The notes under the pieces are model-generated. The model saw only the letters and a program-made list of their open reading frames with translations. It had not been told where the DNA came from and ran no database searches. Shown piece after piece: positions 14,127 to 21,664 of a DNA stretch of 21,664 nt. This DNA comes from Brachyspira sp949287565. GTDB lineage: Bacteria > Spirochaetota > Brachyspiria > Brachyspirales > Brachyspiraceae. How positions within the stretch are numbered: position 1 is the stretch's first letter; the number at the start of each line of letters is the position of its first letter. The translations under genes were made by a program, and so were the position numbers. The stretch lies in NCBI RefSeq assembly GCF_036997615.1, contig NZ_JAWLQA010000053.1; one strand, written 5' to 3'.

Positions 14127-15512
14127 TTAAATAAAGAATCTGTTTATATAGTCAATTACAAATATAGCTAATACTATGAAAGGCAGAATATATGAAACAT
14201 AGAATCTAGCCCATTGAGGGAATTTTATTCCTTTTCCTGTATCAGCTTCTTTTATAAAATTACCCCATCCCCAACCGAATTCTCTTGTACAGAATATCAG
14301 TATTATTATACCGCCTATAGGAAGGAAATTGTTGCTTACAAGAAAATCAAGTCCGTCAGCTATAGTGCTTCCTTCGCCAAGAGGTTTTATAAATGAAAGT
14401 AAATTAAATCCTAAAGCTGTAGGAAGGCTCAATATAAATATAGTAATTGATACTATTATAGTAGTTTTTTTACGAGGCATTTTAGTTTCAGACATAGTAA
14501 ATGCAATTAAATTTTCAAATACCGCTATAATAGTAGTTAAAGCAGCCATTGATAAGAATAAAAAGAATAATGCTCCCCATAATCTTCCTAGTACCATAGA
14601 ATTAAATATATTTGGTAAAGTTAAGAATACTAATCCTGCACCTTCTCCAGGATTTATTCCAAAAGAGAATGTTGTAGGGAATATTACAAGACCGGAAAGA
14701 AATGCTATTAAAGTATCAAGCCCCATAACCATTATAGATTCGCCTGTAAGGGAGTAGTTTTTATCAATATAGCTTCCAAATATAGTCATAGCCCCAATTC
14801 CTAAACTCAAAGTAAAGAATGACTGACCTATAGCAGCATAAGCAACAGAGAAAAATCCTTTAAGTCCTCCGCTGAACATTTTATTTGTATCAGGAAGTAA
14901 GTAGAATTTAAGTCCTTCTTTAGCATTAGGAAGAGTAACAGCTCTTATTATAAGCACTAAAAGCACCAATAAAAGCAGAGTCATCATCACTTTAGTAACT
15001 TTTTCAACTCCATTTTCAAGTCCCATCATACATACAAAGGTTGCTATTATTACAGTTACAGTCATCCAAAGTATCAAAGTAGAAGGGGAAGCAAGAACAG
15101 AACCAAAGAATTCTCCTACTTGCTGAGGATTGAGCCCTTGAAGTTTTCCTGCAGCCATAAAATAACAGTATGATAAACACCAACCAGCTACAGTAGTGTA
15201 AAACATCATAAGAAGCACACAACCGAATATCTGTATATATCCTATTATATGCCATTTATATCCCGGCTTTTGTAAAGCTCTGTAAGAACCAGCTAAATCT
15301 CTTTTACCGGCTCTTCCAACAGAAAATTCCATTACAAGTATAGGAAGTCCTAGTATTACAAGAGAAACTAAATAAAGAAGTACAAAAAGTGCTCCTCCGT
15401 ACTTTCCTGTAATATAAGGAAATCTCCATACATTACCTAGTCCTATAGCACATCCTGCCGAAACCAATAAAAAACCTAATCTGCTTGAAAGTTTTTCTCT
15501 ATTATCATGCAT
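14127..15512 (-). CDS. Neurotransmitter:sodium symporter (SNF) family transporter
   Basis: This encodes 461 aa with 11 or 12 predicted membrane helices. TM1 reads SAGCAIGLGNVWRFPY, the unwound sodium/substrate-binding helix of the LeuT fold (compare the LeuT core GLGNxxRFP). TM6 reads AIGQSFFTLSLGIGAMTIF and TM8 AALTTIIAVFENLIAF, the other two site-forming segments; the paired small and hydroxyl residues for the two sodium sites appear to be kept. Bacterial members import amino acids with sodium across the inner membrane; the likely substrate is an amino acid, but its identity cannot be read. Start at 15512 is preceded by AGGTG with a short spacer. The OmpA-like gene ends 51 bp upstream on the same strand, so the two may be co-transcribed, without clear functional link. 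Confidence 0.93.
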   Translation of the reverse strand: MHDNREKLSSRLGFLLVSAGCAIGLGNVWRFPYITGKYGGALFVLLYLVSLVILGLPILVMEFSVGRAGKRDLAGSYRALQKPGYKWHIIGYIQIFGCVLLMMFYTTVAGWCLSYCYFMAAGKLQGLNPQQVGEFFGSVLASPSTLILWMTVTVIIATFVCMMGLENGVEKVTKVMMTLLLLVLLVLIIRAVTLPNAKEGLKFYLLPDTNKMFSGGLKGFFSVAYAAIGQSFFTLSLGIGAMTIFGSYIDKNYSLTGESIMVMGLDTLIAFLSGLVIFPTTFSFGINPGEGAGLVFLTLPNIFNSMVLGRLWGALFFLFLSMAALTTIIAVFENLIAFTMSETKMPRKKTTIIVSITIFILSLPTALGFNLLSFIKPLGEGSTIADGLDFLVSNNFLPIGGIIILIFCTREFGWGWGNFIKEADTGKGIKFPQWARFYVSYILPFIVLAIFVIDYINRFFI

Positions 15513-15563
15513 AATTCACACCTATAATATATTTATATAAAGAATATTTTATAAAAAATATCA

Positions 15564-16124
15564 TTATTTTGACATTATCAAATTATTTATATAATTAGTA
15601 TATACATTCATATCATTAGTATTTTCTATTAAAATAAATTCCACTCTTCTGTTTTCTTCAATTTTTTTATATTCGCTTAGTAAATCCTGAAGTCCGTAAT
15701 TTGTTAATTTACTTACAACCCCATTTGTTATAGCTAAATAAACATTATAAGATCTTTTATATGATAAGTCATCAATATTTTTTCTATTATATAGAAACAA
15801 TATATCTTTTCTGTCATATCCATTAGTGGTTTTCTTATATTCATTAGTACTCATATGACCTTCTATGATAATCATCATAATATTAGTACTTGTGCTTACA
15901 TCTCCTACATATTTAACAGTTTTTAAATATTTATTTAAATCTAATTCTCCGCTGTTAAATTGAAACAATATCTTTTTAGGAACTATTAATACTTTTCCTC
16001 TGTCTGTCATTTTGTATTTATATTTTATTTCTTTAGGTTTTCTGTAAGTTGATATTACTATTGCTCCATAAGCATTCAAAGCTAATAACAATAGAACAAA
16101 GAGTATATTTATTTTTTTTAACAT
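15564..16124 (-). CDS. Exported OmpA-like domain protein with divergent peptidoglycan-binding motif
   Basis: This encodes 186 aa. A signal peptide (MLKKINILFVLLLLALNAYG) precedes a domain with OmpA/Pal hallmarks: ILFQFNSGELD, IIIEGHMS (in place of the usual GHTD), DDLSYKRSYNVYLAI, LTNYGLQDLL and the terminal ENRRVEFILIE. OmpA-like domains bind diaminopimelate or ornithine-type peptidoglycan through an aspartate after GH and an arginine in the LSxxRA helix. Here the arginine is kept, but the aspartate is replaced by serine and an insertion follows, so binding may be altered or absent. No lipobox cysteine is present, so it is probably a soluble periplasmic protein or peripherally associated. 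AAGGAAAG precedes the ATG. A TATAAT at 16154-16159 (minus) is a possible -10. Confidence 0.75.
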   Translation of the reverse strand: MLKKINILFVLLLLALNAYGAIVISTYRKPKEIKYKYKMTDRGKVLIVPKKILFQFNSGELDLNKYLKTVKYVGDVSTSTNIMMIIIEGHMSTNEYKKTTNGYDRKDILFLYNRKNIDDLSYKRSYNVYLAITNGVVSKLTNYGLQDLLSEYKKIEENRRVEFILIENTNDMNVYTNYINNLIMSK

Positions 16125-16250
16125 ATTTTAACTTTCCTTTTTTACATCGAATAATTATACAATATATAAAAAAAATTTAAATATTTTTTTGTTATTAGAA
16201 AAAATGCAAAAATAAAAATTGATTAATAATGCAATGCTTAATTTTATTTC

Positions 16251-16320
16251 AAAAATTAATTAAAGATAAAAAAAATTAATTAAAGATAAAAAAAATTAAT
16301 TAAAGATAAAAAAAATTAAT
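16251..16320 (+). repeat. 20-bp tandem repeat, 3.5 copies, upstream of ppdK
   Basis: Three perfect 20-bp units (16251-16310) and a half unit (16311-16320), each AAAAATTAAT then TAAAGATAAA. It lies just upstream of the predicted ppdK promoter in an otherwise AT-rich gap (16125-16426) that also holds the divergent promoter of the OmpA-like gene. Confidence 0.95.
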
Positions 16321-16338
16321 GAAATTTTTACAATAAAA

Positions 16339-16366
16339 TTGACAATAAGAAAAATAACATTATACT
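16339..16366 (+). promoter_or_regulatory. Predicted sigma70 promoter of ppdK
   Basis: TTGACA at 16339-16344, 16-nt spacer, TATACT at 16361-16366. The same boxes and spacing recur before the gene at 21110. The leader to the ATG is about 55 nt and contains a strong GAGGAG at 16413-16418. Confidence 0.7.
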
Positions 16367-16426
16367 ATATAATAAGTAATGACTTAAAGTTTATATAAAT
16401 ATTTTATTTTTAGAGGAGAGTTTATT

Positions 16427-19414
16427 ATGGCATCAAAAAAGATGGTTTACTTCTTCGGTAACGGTAAATCTGAAGGCGCTAAAGAAACTAAAGCTCTTTT
16501 AGGCGGTAAAGGTTTAGGACTTGCACAAATGACAGAAAGTAAAGTACCTGTACCTGCTGGTTTTACAATTACTACAGAAGTTTGTGATTATTATTCAAAA
16601 AATAAGTCATATCCTAAAGGTTTAGAAAAAATAGTTGATGAAAACATCAAAAAGCTAGAAAAGGCTATGAATATGAAATTTGGCGATGTTAATAAGCCTT
16701 TACTTGTTTCAGTTCGTTCAGGAGCTGCTATATCTATGCCTGGTATGATGGATACTATTCTTAATCTAGGTATTAATGAAAAAGTAGTAGAAGGTCTTAT
16801 AGCAAAAACTAATAATGCTAGATTTGCTTGGGATGCTTATAGAAGATTTATACAGATGTTCGGCGATGTTGCTATGGGCGTTGATCATGATAAATTTGAA
16901 GAAATATTAGATGAAAGAAAAAAAGCTATAGCACCTAAAGTTGGAAAACCTGAAAAAGAGGTTAAAGACACTGATTTAGATGTTGAAGAATTAAAAATAG
17001 TAGTAGAAAAATATAAAGCTATGTATAAAGAGGAGAAAGGAGAAGAATTCCCTGAAGATCCTAAAGTACAATTATGGCATGCTATCAATGCAGTATTTAG
17101 AAGCTGGAATAACCCTAGAGCTGAAGCATACAGAAAATTAAATGACATAAGAGGTCTTTTAGGTACTGCTGTAAACGTTCAGGCTATGGTATTCGGTAAT
17201 ATGGGAAATACTTCTGCTACAGGTGTATGTTTCTCTCGTAACCCATCTACAGGTGAAAATAAATTCTATGGTGAGTTCTTAATCAATGCTCAAGGTGAAG
17301 ACGTTGTTGCAGGTATCAGAACTCCTCAGGAAATTACATTAGAAGGCAGTTTAGAATGGGCTAAAAATAACAATATTAGCGAAGAAGAAAGAAAAGCAAA
17401 ATATCCTTCTCTTGAAGAGGTTATGCCTTCTGTTTATAAACAATTAGTAAGTTATAAAAATCAATTAGAAAAATATTACAGTGATATGCAGGATATGGAG
17501 TTTACTATACAGGAAGGTAAGCTTTATATGCTTCAAACTCGTAATGGTAAAAGAACTGCTGCTGCTGCTGTAAGAATAGCTGTTGAACTTGCTGAAGCTA
17601 AAATAATATCTAAAGAAGAAGCTTTAATGAGAGTAAATCCTTCTGATTTGGATCAATTACTTCACCCAATGTTCGATCCTACTGCTAAAAAAGGAGCTAA
17701 AGTTCTTGCTAAAGGATTAAATGCTTCTCCTGGTGCTGCTGTTGGTAAAGTAGTATTTGCTGCTGACAGAGCTGAAGCTATGAAAGAGGCAGGAGAACAA
17801 TCTATACTTGTTCGTATAGAAACTAGCCCTGAAGATATTAAAGGTATGAACGCTGCTGAAGGTATATTAACAGCAAGAGGCGGTTCTACTTCACATGCTG
17901 CTGTTGTTGCTCGCGGTATGGGTAAATGCTGTGTTGCTGGATGTAGTGCTTTAGAAATAGACTATGCTAATAGATGCATGAAAGTAGGCGATGATGTAGT
18001 TAATGAAGGCGATTACATTTCTATAGACGGTTCTACTGGTGAAGTTATGGCAGGACAAGTTGCTACTAAAGAAGCTGAAATGTCTGAAGACTTCAAAAAA
18101 CTTATGCAATGGGCTGATGAAATAAGAATAAAAAATAAATTTGAAGTTCATACTAATGCTGATACTCCTAATGATGCACAAATTGCTAGAAAATTCGGTG
18201 CTGAAGGTATCGGACTTTGCAGAACTGAGCATATGTTCTTCAATGCTGATAGAATTAAGAGTGTAAGACAGCTTATACTTGTTGCTGAAGAAGTTAAGCA
18301 GTTAAAAGAAAAATTGGAAGCTGCTGAAAAAATCGGTGATAAAAAAACTATAGAAGAAATTGAGCCTTTATATAAAGAGCCTAGAAAACTTTATGATGAA
18401 GCTTTAGACAGCATTCTTCCTATGCAAAGAGAAGACTTTATCGGAATATTTACTGCTATGAATGGATATCCTGTAACAGTAAGACTTCTTGATCCGCCTT
18501 TGCATGAATTCATTCCTCATGAAGATTCTCAATTAAAAGAGCTTTCTAATGAAATGAATGTAAGTTTTGATAAATTAAAAGCTATTAGAGATAGTTTGCA
18601 TGAATTCAACCCAATGCTTGGACATAGAGGCTGCCGTCTTGGTATTACTTATCCTGAAATCTACGATATGCAGGCTAGAGCTATTATCGAGGCTGCTGTT
18701 AAAGTTAAGAAAAACGGTGTAGATGTTCATCCTGAAATAATGATCCCTCTTGTTGGTACTTTAAAAGAGCTTAAAATGATAAAAGAAAGAATCATTAAAA
18801 TAGCTGATGAAGTATTTGAAAAAGAAGGTTCTTCAGTTAAGTATAAAGTTGGTACTATGATAGAAGTTCCTAGAGCTGCTTTAGTTGCTGATAAGATCGC
18901 TACAGAAGCTGAATTCTTCTCATTCGGTACTAATGACTTAACTCAAATGGGAGGCGGTTTCTCAAGAGATGATGCTGGTAAATTCTTGAAAGACTATGTA
19001 AATAAAGAGATATACGAGAAAGATCCTTTCCAATCATTGGATCAGGAAGGTATAGGAGAGCTTTTGAGAATTGGTGTTACTAAAGGTAGAGCTGCTAATA
19101 AAAATCTAACAGTTGGTATCTGCGGTGAGCATGGAGGAGATCCTGCTACAGTTATGTTCTGCTACAGCATAGGACTTAACTATGTAAGCTGTTCACCTTA
19201 TAGAGTACCTATAGCAAGACTTGCTGCTGCTCAGGGAATAATAAGTTCTAAGCCAGGTAAAAAATCTGCTGCTAAGAAGCCAGCTGCAAAAAAAGCTGCT
19301 TCTAAAACTGCATCTGCTAAAAAGCCTGCAGCAAAAAAAACAGCTTCTAAAGTAACAGCTTCTAAGAAACCAGCTGCAAAAAAAGCACCTGCTAAGAAGA
19401 CAAGCAAAAAATAA
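16427..19414 (+). CDS. ppdK: Pyruvate, phosphate dikinase with a lysine/alanine-rich C-terminal tail
   Basis: This encodes 995 aa; the family norm is about 870-900. It interconverts ATP + phosphate + pyruvate with AMP + PPi + PEP in the cytoplasm, a PPi-linked glycolytic step typical of anaerobes. The N-terminal ATP-grasp domain has KALLGGKGLGLAQM and RSGAAISMPGMMDT. The swivelling domain carries GGSTSHAAVVARGMG with the phosphorylated His490 and the regulatory-type Thr488. The PEP/pyruvate barrel has GLCRTEHMFF, GHRGCRLG, SFGTNDLTQM and the catalytic Cys899 in GICGEHGGDP. Extra length comes from an insertion around KEKLEAAEKIGDKKTIEEIE and from residues 942-995, about 54 residues of repeated AAKKPAAKK/ASKK units similar to histone H1 tails. 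GAGGAG and a good promoter suggest high expression. A terminator follows. Confidence 0.97.
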   Translation: MASKKMVYFFGNGKSEGAKETKALLGGKGLGLAQMTESKVPVPAGFTITTEVCDYYSKNKSYPKGLEKIVDENIKKLEKAMNMKFGDVNKPLLVSVRSGAAISMPGMMDTILNLGINEKVVEGLIAKTNNARFAWDAYRRFIQMFGDVAMGVDHDKFEEILDERKKAIAPKVGKPEKEVKDTDLDVEELKIVVEKYKAMYKEEKGEEFPEDPKVQLWHAINAVFRSWNNPRAEAYRKLNDIRGLLGTAVNVQAMVFGNMGNTSATGVCFSRNPSTGENKFYGEFLINAQGEDVVAGIRTPQEITLEGSLEWAKNNNISEEERKAKYPSLEEVMPSVYKQLVSYKNQLEKYYSDMQDMEFTIQEGKLYMLQTRNGKRTAAAAVRIAVELAEAKIISKEEALMRVNPSDLDQLLHPMFDPTAKKGAKVLAKGLNASPGAAVGKVVFAADRAEAMKEAGEQSILVRIETSPEDIKGMNAAEGILTARGGSTSHAAVVARGMGKCCVAGCSALEIDYANRCMKVGDDVVNEGDYISIDGSTGEVMAGQVATKEAEMSEDFKKLMQWADEIRIKNKFEVHTNADTPNDAQIARKFGAEGIGLCRTEHMFFNADRIKSVRQLILVAEEVKQLKEKLEAAEKIGDKKTIEEIEPLYKEPRKLYDEALDSILPMQREDFIGIFTAMNGYPVTVRLLDPPLHEFIPHEDSQLKELSNEMNVSFDKLKAIRDSLHEFNPMLGHRGCRLGITYPEIYDMQARAIIEAAVKVKKNGVDVHPEIMIPLVGTLKELKMIKERIIKIADEVFEKEGSSVKYKVGTMIEVPRAALVADKIATEAEFFSFGTNDLTQMGGGFSRDDAGKFLKDYVNKEIYEKDPFQSLDQEGIGELLRIGVTKGRAANKNLTVGICGEHGGDPATVMFCYSIGLNYVSCSPYRVPIARLAAAQGIISSKPGKKSAAKKPAAKKAASKTASAKKPAAKKTASKVTASKKPAAKKAPAKKTSKK

Positions 19415-19446
19415 TAGATAAAATATTTATATAAATGAATTTTTAA

Positions 19447-19483
19447 AGGGCTTGACTTTATATAAAGTTAAGCCCTATTTTTA
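19447..19483 (+). terminator. Rho-independent terminator after ppdK
   Basis: AGGGCTTGACTTTA is followed directly by TATAAAGTTAAGCCCT, a nearly perfect palindrome with one G-T wobble, and then ATTTTTATTA. It lies 33 bp after the stop codon. Confidence 0.88.
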
Positions 19484-19499
19484 TTATTAGTTTAGACTA

Positions 19500-19677
19500 G
19501 TACTACGATGTCCACCTTGCGAAGCATGCCTTTGGTAGATGTTGGCAGGTGAGAACTATATCCTCAATAAACTCGGATACACTTTGCGGAACTCTGTGTA
19601 CTTCGTAAGGGCAAAACCCCAGATATTAAAACAAAAATATAACTTTATTTTTGACAAAATATAATTGTTTATATACA
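19500..19677 (+). repeat. Dispersed intergenic element, copy F (right end plus diverged core)
   Basis: The right end TTGACA (19651-19656) followed by AAATATAATTGTTTA and TATACA matches the right ends of A and B almost base for base, but the spacer is 15 because two bases are missing. The core has CTTGCGAAGCATGCC, ACTCGGATACACTTTGCGG and GGGCAAAACCCC. The left boundary is uncertain. It lies between convergent ppdK and selD. Confidence 0.68.
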
Positions 19678-19696
19678 ACTTTAAATATTTTGTAAT

Positions 19697-20773
19697 TTAC
19701 TTCGTTAAATGTATATATTCTTTTTCTTTATTTTTTACTTTTCCTATGATACAAGCACAGTCTATACCTTCACGCCATAAATCTGCTAATATATTTTCTG
19801 CATTACTTTTATCAGCACATATAAATAAACCGCCGGAAGTTTGAGGGTCGAAAGATAGCATTTTTAAATTATAGTCAACATTATCATCTACTTTGATATT
19901 ATCTCCTACATAACGCATATTAGTGAAAGCGGCTCCAGGTATACAACCCATATCAAGCACTTCATAAGTTTTATTGAACATAGGCAATGCTGATGATTGA
20001 AGCTCTATAGTTACATTGCTTGCCTTAGCCATTTTATAAGCATGCCCTATGAGTCCGAATCCTGTAATATCAGTGGCACATTTAACATTATATTTATTCA
20101 TAACAGAACATGCTTTTTTATTTAATGTTTTCATAGATTCAAAAACATCTTCTATATGAGATTCTTTTATAAGTCCCTGTCGCATAGCAGCCAAACAAGC
20201 ACCTGTTCCAAGAGGTTTTGTAAATATTATAATATCGCCTTCTTTAGCAGCTGCATTTGTAGTTATTTTATTAGGATTAGCAAAACCTATAACAGCCATT
20301 CCGTATTTTACCGATGCATCTGTTATGGTATGTCCTCCTACAACTAATACTCCGGCTTCTGTTGCTTTATCCTGTCCGCCTTTAAGCATATTAGCTAATA
20401 TATTCAAGGAATCATCTTTAGGGAACATAGTAATATTCAATGCTAATTTAGGTTCTCCTCCCATAGCATAAATATCGCTTATAGAGTTGCATGCTGCTAT
20501 TTGTCCGAACCCGTAAGGGTCTGCTATAACAGGAGGGAAATAATCCACTGTAAATATTAAAGCATTATCATCTGAAATCTTATAAACTCCTGCATCATCT
20601 CCTATATCTACATCTGAAAGTAAATTAGAATCAGTTTTTATTTGCATTAAAGGTGCAAGAGTTTTTTCAAGTAAATCAGGCGGAATTTTAGCGGAACAGC
20701 CTCCTTCCAAAGCACATGATAATAATTCGATTTGTTCTTTTTTTTCTTCCGTATTATTTGTAATATTTGACAT
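19697..20773 (-). CDS. selD: Selenophosphate synthetase (selenide, water dikinase)
   Basis: This encodes 358 aa from the ATG at 20773. The frame extends nine bases to a GTG, but AGGTG sits 6 nt before the ATG, so the ATG is preferred. SelD makes selenophosphate from selenide and ATP, the selenium donor for selenocysteine and selenouridine. The N-terminal active-site loop reads EGGCSAKIPPDLLEKTL: the catalytic cysteine and the lysine three residues later match Cys17 and Lys20 of E. coli SelD, so this is a Cys form, not a selenocysteine form. The core has DIGDDAGVY, FTVDYFPPVIADPYGFGQIAACNSISDIYAMGG, DITGFGLIGHAYKMA and SFDPQTSGGLF, all family signatures for ATP/Mg binding. No other selenium gene is in the window. 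It is convergent with ppdK. Confidence 0.96.
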   Translation of the reverse strand: MSNITNNTEEKKEQIELLSCALEGGCSAKIPPDLLEKTLAPLMQIKTDSNLLSDVDIGDDAGVYKISDDNALIFTVDYFPPVIADPYGFGQIAACNSISDIYAMGGEPKLALNITMFPKDDSLNILANMLKGGQDKATEAGVLVVGGHTITDASVKYGMAVIGFANPNKITTNAAAKEGDIIIFTKPLGTGACLAAMRQGLIKESHIEDVFESMKTLNKKACSVMNKYNVKCATDITGFGLIGHAYKMAKASNVTIELQSSALPMFNKTYEVLDMGCIPGAAFTNMRYVGDNIKVDDNVDYNLKMLSFDPQTSGGLFICADKSNAENILADLWREGIDCACIIGKVKNKEKEYIHLTK

Positions 20774-20809
20774 AATAAACACCTATAAATTAATTTTTGT
20801 AATGAATAG

Positions 20810-20837
20810 AATATATACTATACAATGAAAAATTCAA
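20810..20837 (-). promoter_or_regulatory. Possible selD promoter
   Basis: On the minus strand, TTGAAT (20832-20837), 16-nt spacer, TATATT (20810-20815). The boxes are reasonable but not ideal, and the leader to the ATG is about 30 nt. Confidence 0.45.
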
Positions 20838-21011
20838 ATATTTTATTTAAATAATGTTTTTTAATAGATTAAACTATATTCAATTATCTATAAAAGTAAA
20901 TTTTCTTTACCTTATTTAGGTTCTAAAAAATGTATATGTTGTATTTGTATTACAATATGTATTAAAATCTATATTTTAGGTAAATTTTTTGTAAATTTAA
21001 TGTAAATTATA

Positions 21012-21045
21012 TTGACAAATATCTGTTTTAGGCTATACTTATAAT
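21012..21045 (+). promoter_or_regulatory. Predicted sigma70 promoter of the PepSY-like gene
   Basis: TTGACA at 21012-21017, 16-nt spacer, TATACT at 21034-21039, with a second TATAAT at 21040-21045. The gap 20774-21109 otherwise holds only the divergent selD promoter and, in the leader, a small hairpin TTGCT-AAC-AGCAA. Confidence 0.7.
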
Positions 21046-21109
21046 TGTAAAGATAATTTACATGGTTGCTAACAGCAATTAAATATTTATAAATTAAAGG
21101 AGATTTACT

Positions 21110-21541
21110 ATGACTAAAAAATTATTCGCTTTATTAATAACTTTAACTATAATTTCTACTTCAAGTGCTTTTGCTGATTGGGTTGTTCCAGCTTCTTCAC
21201 TTCCTCAAAAAGCTAGAAGTTTCATACAGCAAGTTTATCCTAATGTACAAATATGGATGGTAGAGAGAGATGGAGGAAAATTTGAAGTAAAATTATCAAA
21301 TGGTACTCAAATAGACTTTTTGCCTAATGGCGATTGGCATAGCATAGACAGTGAATATAATGCTGTACCTTTTTCTGCTTTACCTGCTAATATAGCAAAT
21401 ACTATAAGAAACACTTATCCTCAAGCTGCTGTAATAGATGTAGAGAAAGAGTGGGGTAATTACAAAGTAAAATTAAATAACTTTATGGAATTATTCATAT
21501 CTGCTAATGGACAGTTAATGGGACAGAAATTTGATGATTAA
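21110..21541 (+). CDS. Exported PepSY-like (DUF2874-type) protein
   Basis: This encodes 143 aa. A signal peptide (MTKKLFALLITLTIISTSS, AFA cleavage site) gives a mature periplasmic protein of about 120 residues starting DWVVPASSLP. The mature part is two copies of the same fold: first SSLPQKARSFIQQVYPNV, VERDGGKFEVKLSNGTQIDFLPNGDWHSID; second SALPANIANTIRNTYPQA, VEKEWGNYKVKLNNFMELFISANGQL. This helix-then-strands pattern is that of putative PepSY-like/BLIP-like proteins (PF11396 as I recall). Such small periplasmic proteins are common, sometimes repeated in tandem, and their roles are poorly known. AAAGGAG precedes the ATG by a good spacing, and a strong promoter and terminator mark it as a single-gene unit. 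Confidence 0.85.
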   Translation: MTKKLFALLITLTIISTSSAFADWVVPASSLPQKARSFIQQVYPNVQIWMVERDGGKFEVKLSNGTQIDFLPNGDWHSIDSEYNAVPFSALPANIANTIRNTYPQAAVIDVEKEWGNYKVKLNNFMELFISANGQLMGQKFDD

Positions 21542-21619
21542 TCTATATTTATTAAATACAATTTCCTAAAGATTATTTATGGAAATATACTAATTATTTA
21601 TTGAAAAATACTAAAAAAT

Positions 21620-21653
21620 AGAGGGAGCTTTAAAAATGGCTTCCTCTTTTTTT
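21620..21653 (+). terminator. Rho-independent terminator after the PepSY-like gene
   Basis: AGAGGGAGC at 21620-21628 pairs with GCTTCCTCT at 21639-21647 (one G-T wobble), followed by a T run to 21652. Confidence 0.85.
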
Positions 21654-21664
21654 GTTTAAATGAA

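Noticed and set aside
14214..14757. Plus-strand open frames opposite the transporter gene
   Set aside because: They lie antisense to a clear NSS-family gene, have no family features and no ribosome binding sites.
16251..16320. Origin or iteron-type repeat
   Set aside because: It sits in a promoter region next to ppdK, with no replication initiator gene or DnaA boxes seen nearby.
19774..20782. GTG start of selD at 20782
   Set aside because: The GTG overlaps the best Shine-Dalgarno (AGGTG), which is correctly placed for the ATG at 20773.
20874..21000. Possible riboswitch or operator upstream of the PepSY-like gene
   Set aside because: Only short ACCT/AGGT matches and AT-rich direct repeats are visible, and they lie upstream of the promoter rather than in the leader.

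Overview
The window is very AT-rich, with short clean genes, strong AGGAGG-type ribosome binding sites and long hairpin-rich intergenic regions. Gene content (pyruvate phosphate dikinase, XpaC/TelA pair, SNF-family transporter, selenophosphate synthetase, many unknown membrane proteins) and base composition suggest an anaerobic spirochaete, most likely Brachyspira. That is recognition from memory; no 16S or other marker gene is present.

Region 1 (1-8741, all minus strand) is dominated by a tandem family of five paralogous membrane-anchored proteins of unknown function: a partial gene at 1-393, then 476-1756, 2476-3894, 4277-5707 and 6867-8741. Each has one membrane segment followed by a conserved, probably cytoplasmic domain. 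The 6867-8741 member carries an extra secreted-side ankyrin-repeat region. A small lipoprotein (5947-6393) sits inside the array, and 2476/4277 look like a recent duplication.

Region 2 (8822-12242) holds a DUF2271-like exported protein, a nitroreductase, a divergently placed D12-class adenine DNA methyltransferase with no restriction partner in view, and an XpaC-like protein. Region 3 (11706-13734) is the XpaC-like/TelA operon; TelA has a 60-bp in-frame tandem repeat at its N-terminus. Region 4 (14127-16124, minus) has a neurotransmitter:sodium symporter and an OmpA-like exported protein. Region 5 (16427-19414) is ppdK with an unusual lysine/alanine-rich, histone-H1-like C-terminal tail. Region 6 has selD (minus) and a divergent exported PepSY-like protein.

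The least expected structure lies between the genes. Six gaps (near 2037-2414, 4088-4245, 6536-6860, 9494-9703, 13838-14095, 19500-19677) contain members of a dispersed, non-coding, MITE-like element. Its core is GC-richer and full of small palindromes. Its ends are imperfect inverted repeats, each of which reads outward as a sigma70-type promoter (TTGACA, usually 17 nt, TATATA). In the paralogue array some of these outward promoters point at the next gene's start; elsewhere they point antisense into the 3' ends of neighbours.
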